DNA from: Geodermatophilus sp. DSM 44513 | GTDB taxonomy: Bacteria > Actinomycetota > Actinomycetes > Mycobacteriales > Geodermatophilaceae | Reading direction: 5' to 3' | NCBI RefSeq assembly: GCF_032460525.1 | Contig: NZ_CP135963.1 | Coordinates: forward strand, 682,001 to 746,000 | DNA length: 64,000 nt | In this document: in pieces, positions 63,472-64,000 of the stretch | Position numbering within the stretch: the first letter of the stretch is position 1 | Layout: the number at the start of each line of letters is the position of its first letter | Translations under genes and position numbers: made by a program | The notes under the pieces: generated by a model | Database searches by the model: none | What the model was told of the DNA's origin: nothing | Seen by the model: only the letters and a program-made list of their open reading frames with translations

Positions 63472-64000
63472 ATGCGGGAGGACCTCGACGGGCGCCTCCG
63501 GCGGCTGCGCGCCTGCCGGGATGCCGACGCCGTCATCGAGCTGGGCTGCGACCTGGCCGATGCCGGCCGGCACCGCGACGCCGAGCGGTGCTTCCGCCGG
63601 GCGGCCGAGCTGGGGGACGCCCTGGGCTGGTTCAACCTGGGCAACTCGCTGGCCGAACGCGGCCGGGTCGCCGACGCGGTGGACGCCTACGAGCGCGCCC
63701 TGGCCGGGGGTGAGCACGACGCCTGGCTGAACCTGGGCGTGGTGCTCGAGGGGCTCGGCGACCGGGCCGGCGCGATGCGCGCCTACCGCGGGGCCGTCGC
63801 GGCCGGCGACAGCCAGGGCCGGATGCACCTGGCGTTCCTGCTGCACGAGCAGGGCGAGCACGAGCAGGCCCTGGAGGTGGTGGTGGAGCTGGCGGCGACG
63901 GGGGACGACGTCGCGGCCGCCGTGGCCGCCTGCTGGCGGTGGGCCGCCTCGCACGACACCTCGCTGGAGGCCGACCTGCGCGCCGGGGCGCACCGCTACC
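63472..64000 (+). CDS. Tetratricopeptide repeat protein, 3' truncated by window edge
   Basis: The frame is open from ATG 63472 to the end of the window (176 codons). The protein is made of TPR or Sel1-like helical repeats: DAVIELGCDLADAGRHRDAE, ALGWFNLGNSLAERGRVADA, AWLNLGVVLEGLGDRAGAM and RMHLAFLLHEQGEHEQALE, about 34-36 residues apart. Such repeats bind proteins; a specific function cannot be inferred. It starts 81 bp after the permease gene and may have its own promoter. Confidence 0.78.
   Translation, partial: MREDLDGRLRRLRACRDADAVIELGCDLADAGRHRDAERCFRRAAELGDALGWFNLGNSLAERGRVADAVDAYERALAGGEHDAWLNLGVVLEGLGDRAGAMRAYRGAVAAGDSQGRMHLAFLLHEQGEHEQALEVVVELAATGDDVAAAVAACWRWAASHDTSLEADLRAGAHRY

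Overview
The window is chromosomal DNA from a very GC-rich actinobacterium. Codons end almost always in G or C, GTG starts are common, and many neighbouring genes overlap by 4 bp (GTGA). Gene content and order point to the Geodermatophilaceae or a close relative (Blastococcus, Geodermatophilus, Modestobacter); this is inference from gene content, not a database result. Several blocks keep a gene order I recall from Mycobacterium: DUF3263 plus a VirR-like LytR_C protein not far from groEL2; an XPB helicase with its helicase-associated partner; and a cold-shock protein / DUF2771 / MFS / DUF3027 / DUF2530 / MarR / TrmH / SepH / SerC / CitA / PdxH neighbourhood.

Layout. 1-6.8 kb: end of rarD, DUF3263, a LytR_C membrane protein, and an unusual protein joining an exported alpha/beta hydrolase to a cytoplasmic ABC ATPase, followed by its permease. 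6.8-12 kb: a HAD phosphatase, a SAM-I riboswitch that controls thrC, cspA, a non-coding stretch with an 86-bp tandem repeat, two CIRCE operators and groEL. 12-20.4 kb: zwf, DUF72, a protein with an 11-residue coiled-coil repeat, an oxidoreductase, DUF4031, an HD protein, an M20 peptidase and an MHS transporter. 20.6-27.7 kb: two DEVH-box helicases and the XPB-partner protein, separated by a lower-GC island that hides a 36-codon gene. 27.8-36 kb: acyl-CoA synthetase, an EEP nuclease, DUF202 pair, cold-shock protein, DUF2771-like lipoprotein, MFS, DUF3027. 36-44.6 kb: Lrp regulator divergent from a second M20 peptidase, purine permease, MarR-MFS, 2',3'-cyclic phosphodiesterase, aldo-keto reductase, thioesterase. 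44.6-52 kb: stress membrane protein, a TetR-controlled ABC exporter, FAD oxidoreductase, TrmH, general stress protein and a GAF-GGDEF-EAL protein. 52-64 kb: subtilase with a tryptophan-rich tail, sepH, serC, citA, pdxH, MFS, ohr, udgX, an ABC exporter and the start of a TPR protein.

The most striking structure outside genes is a dispersed repeat of about 60-80 bp (about nine copies or fragments). It nearly always begins directly at a stop codon with GAAGGACC and folds into a hairpin whose stem differs from copy to copy while staying paired. It looks like a family of structured 3'-end elements. No prophage, IS element, CRISPR array, rRNA or tRNA gene was found.
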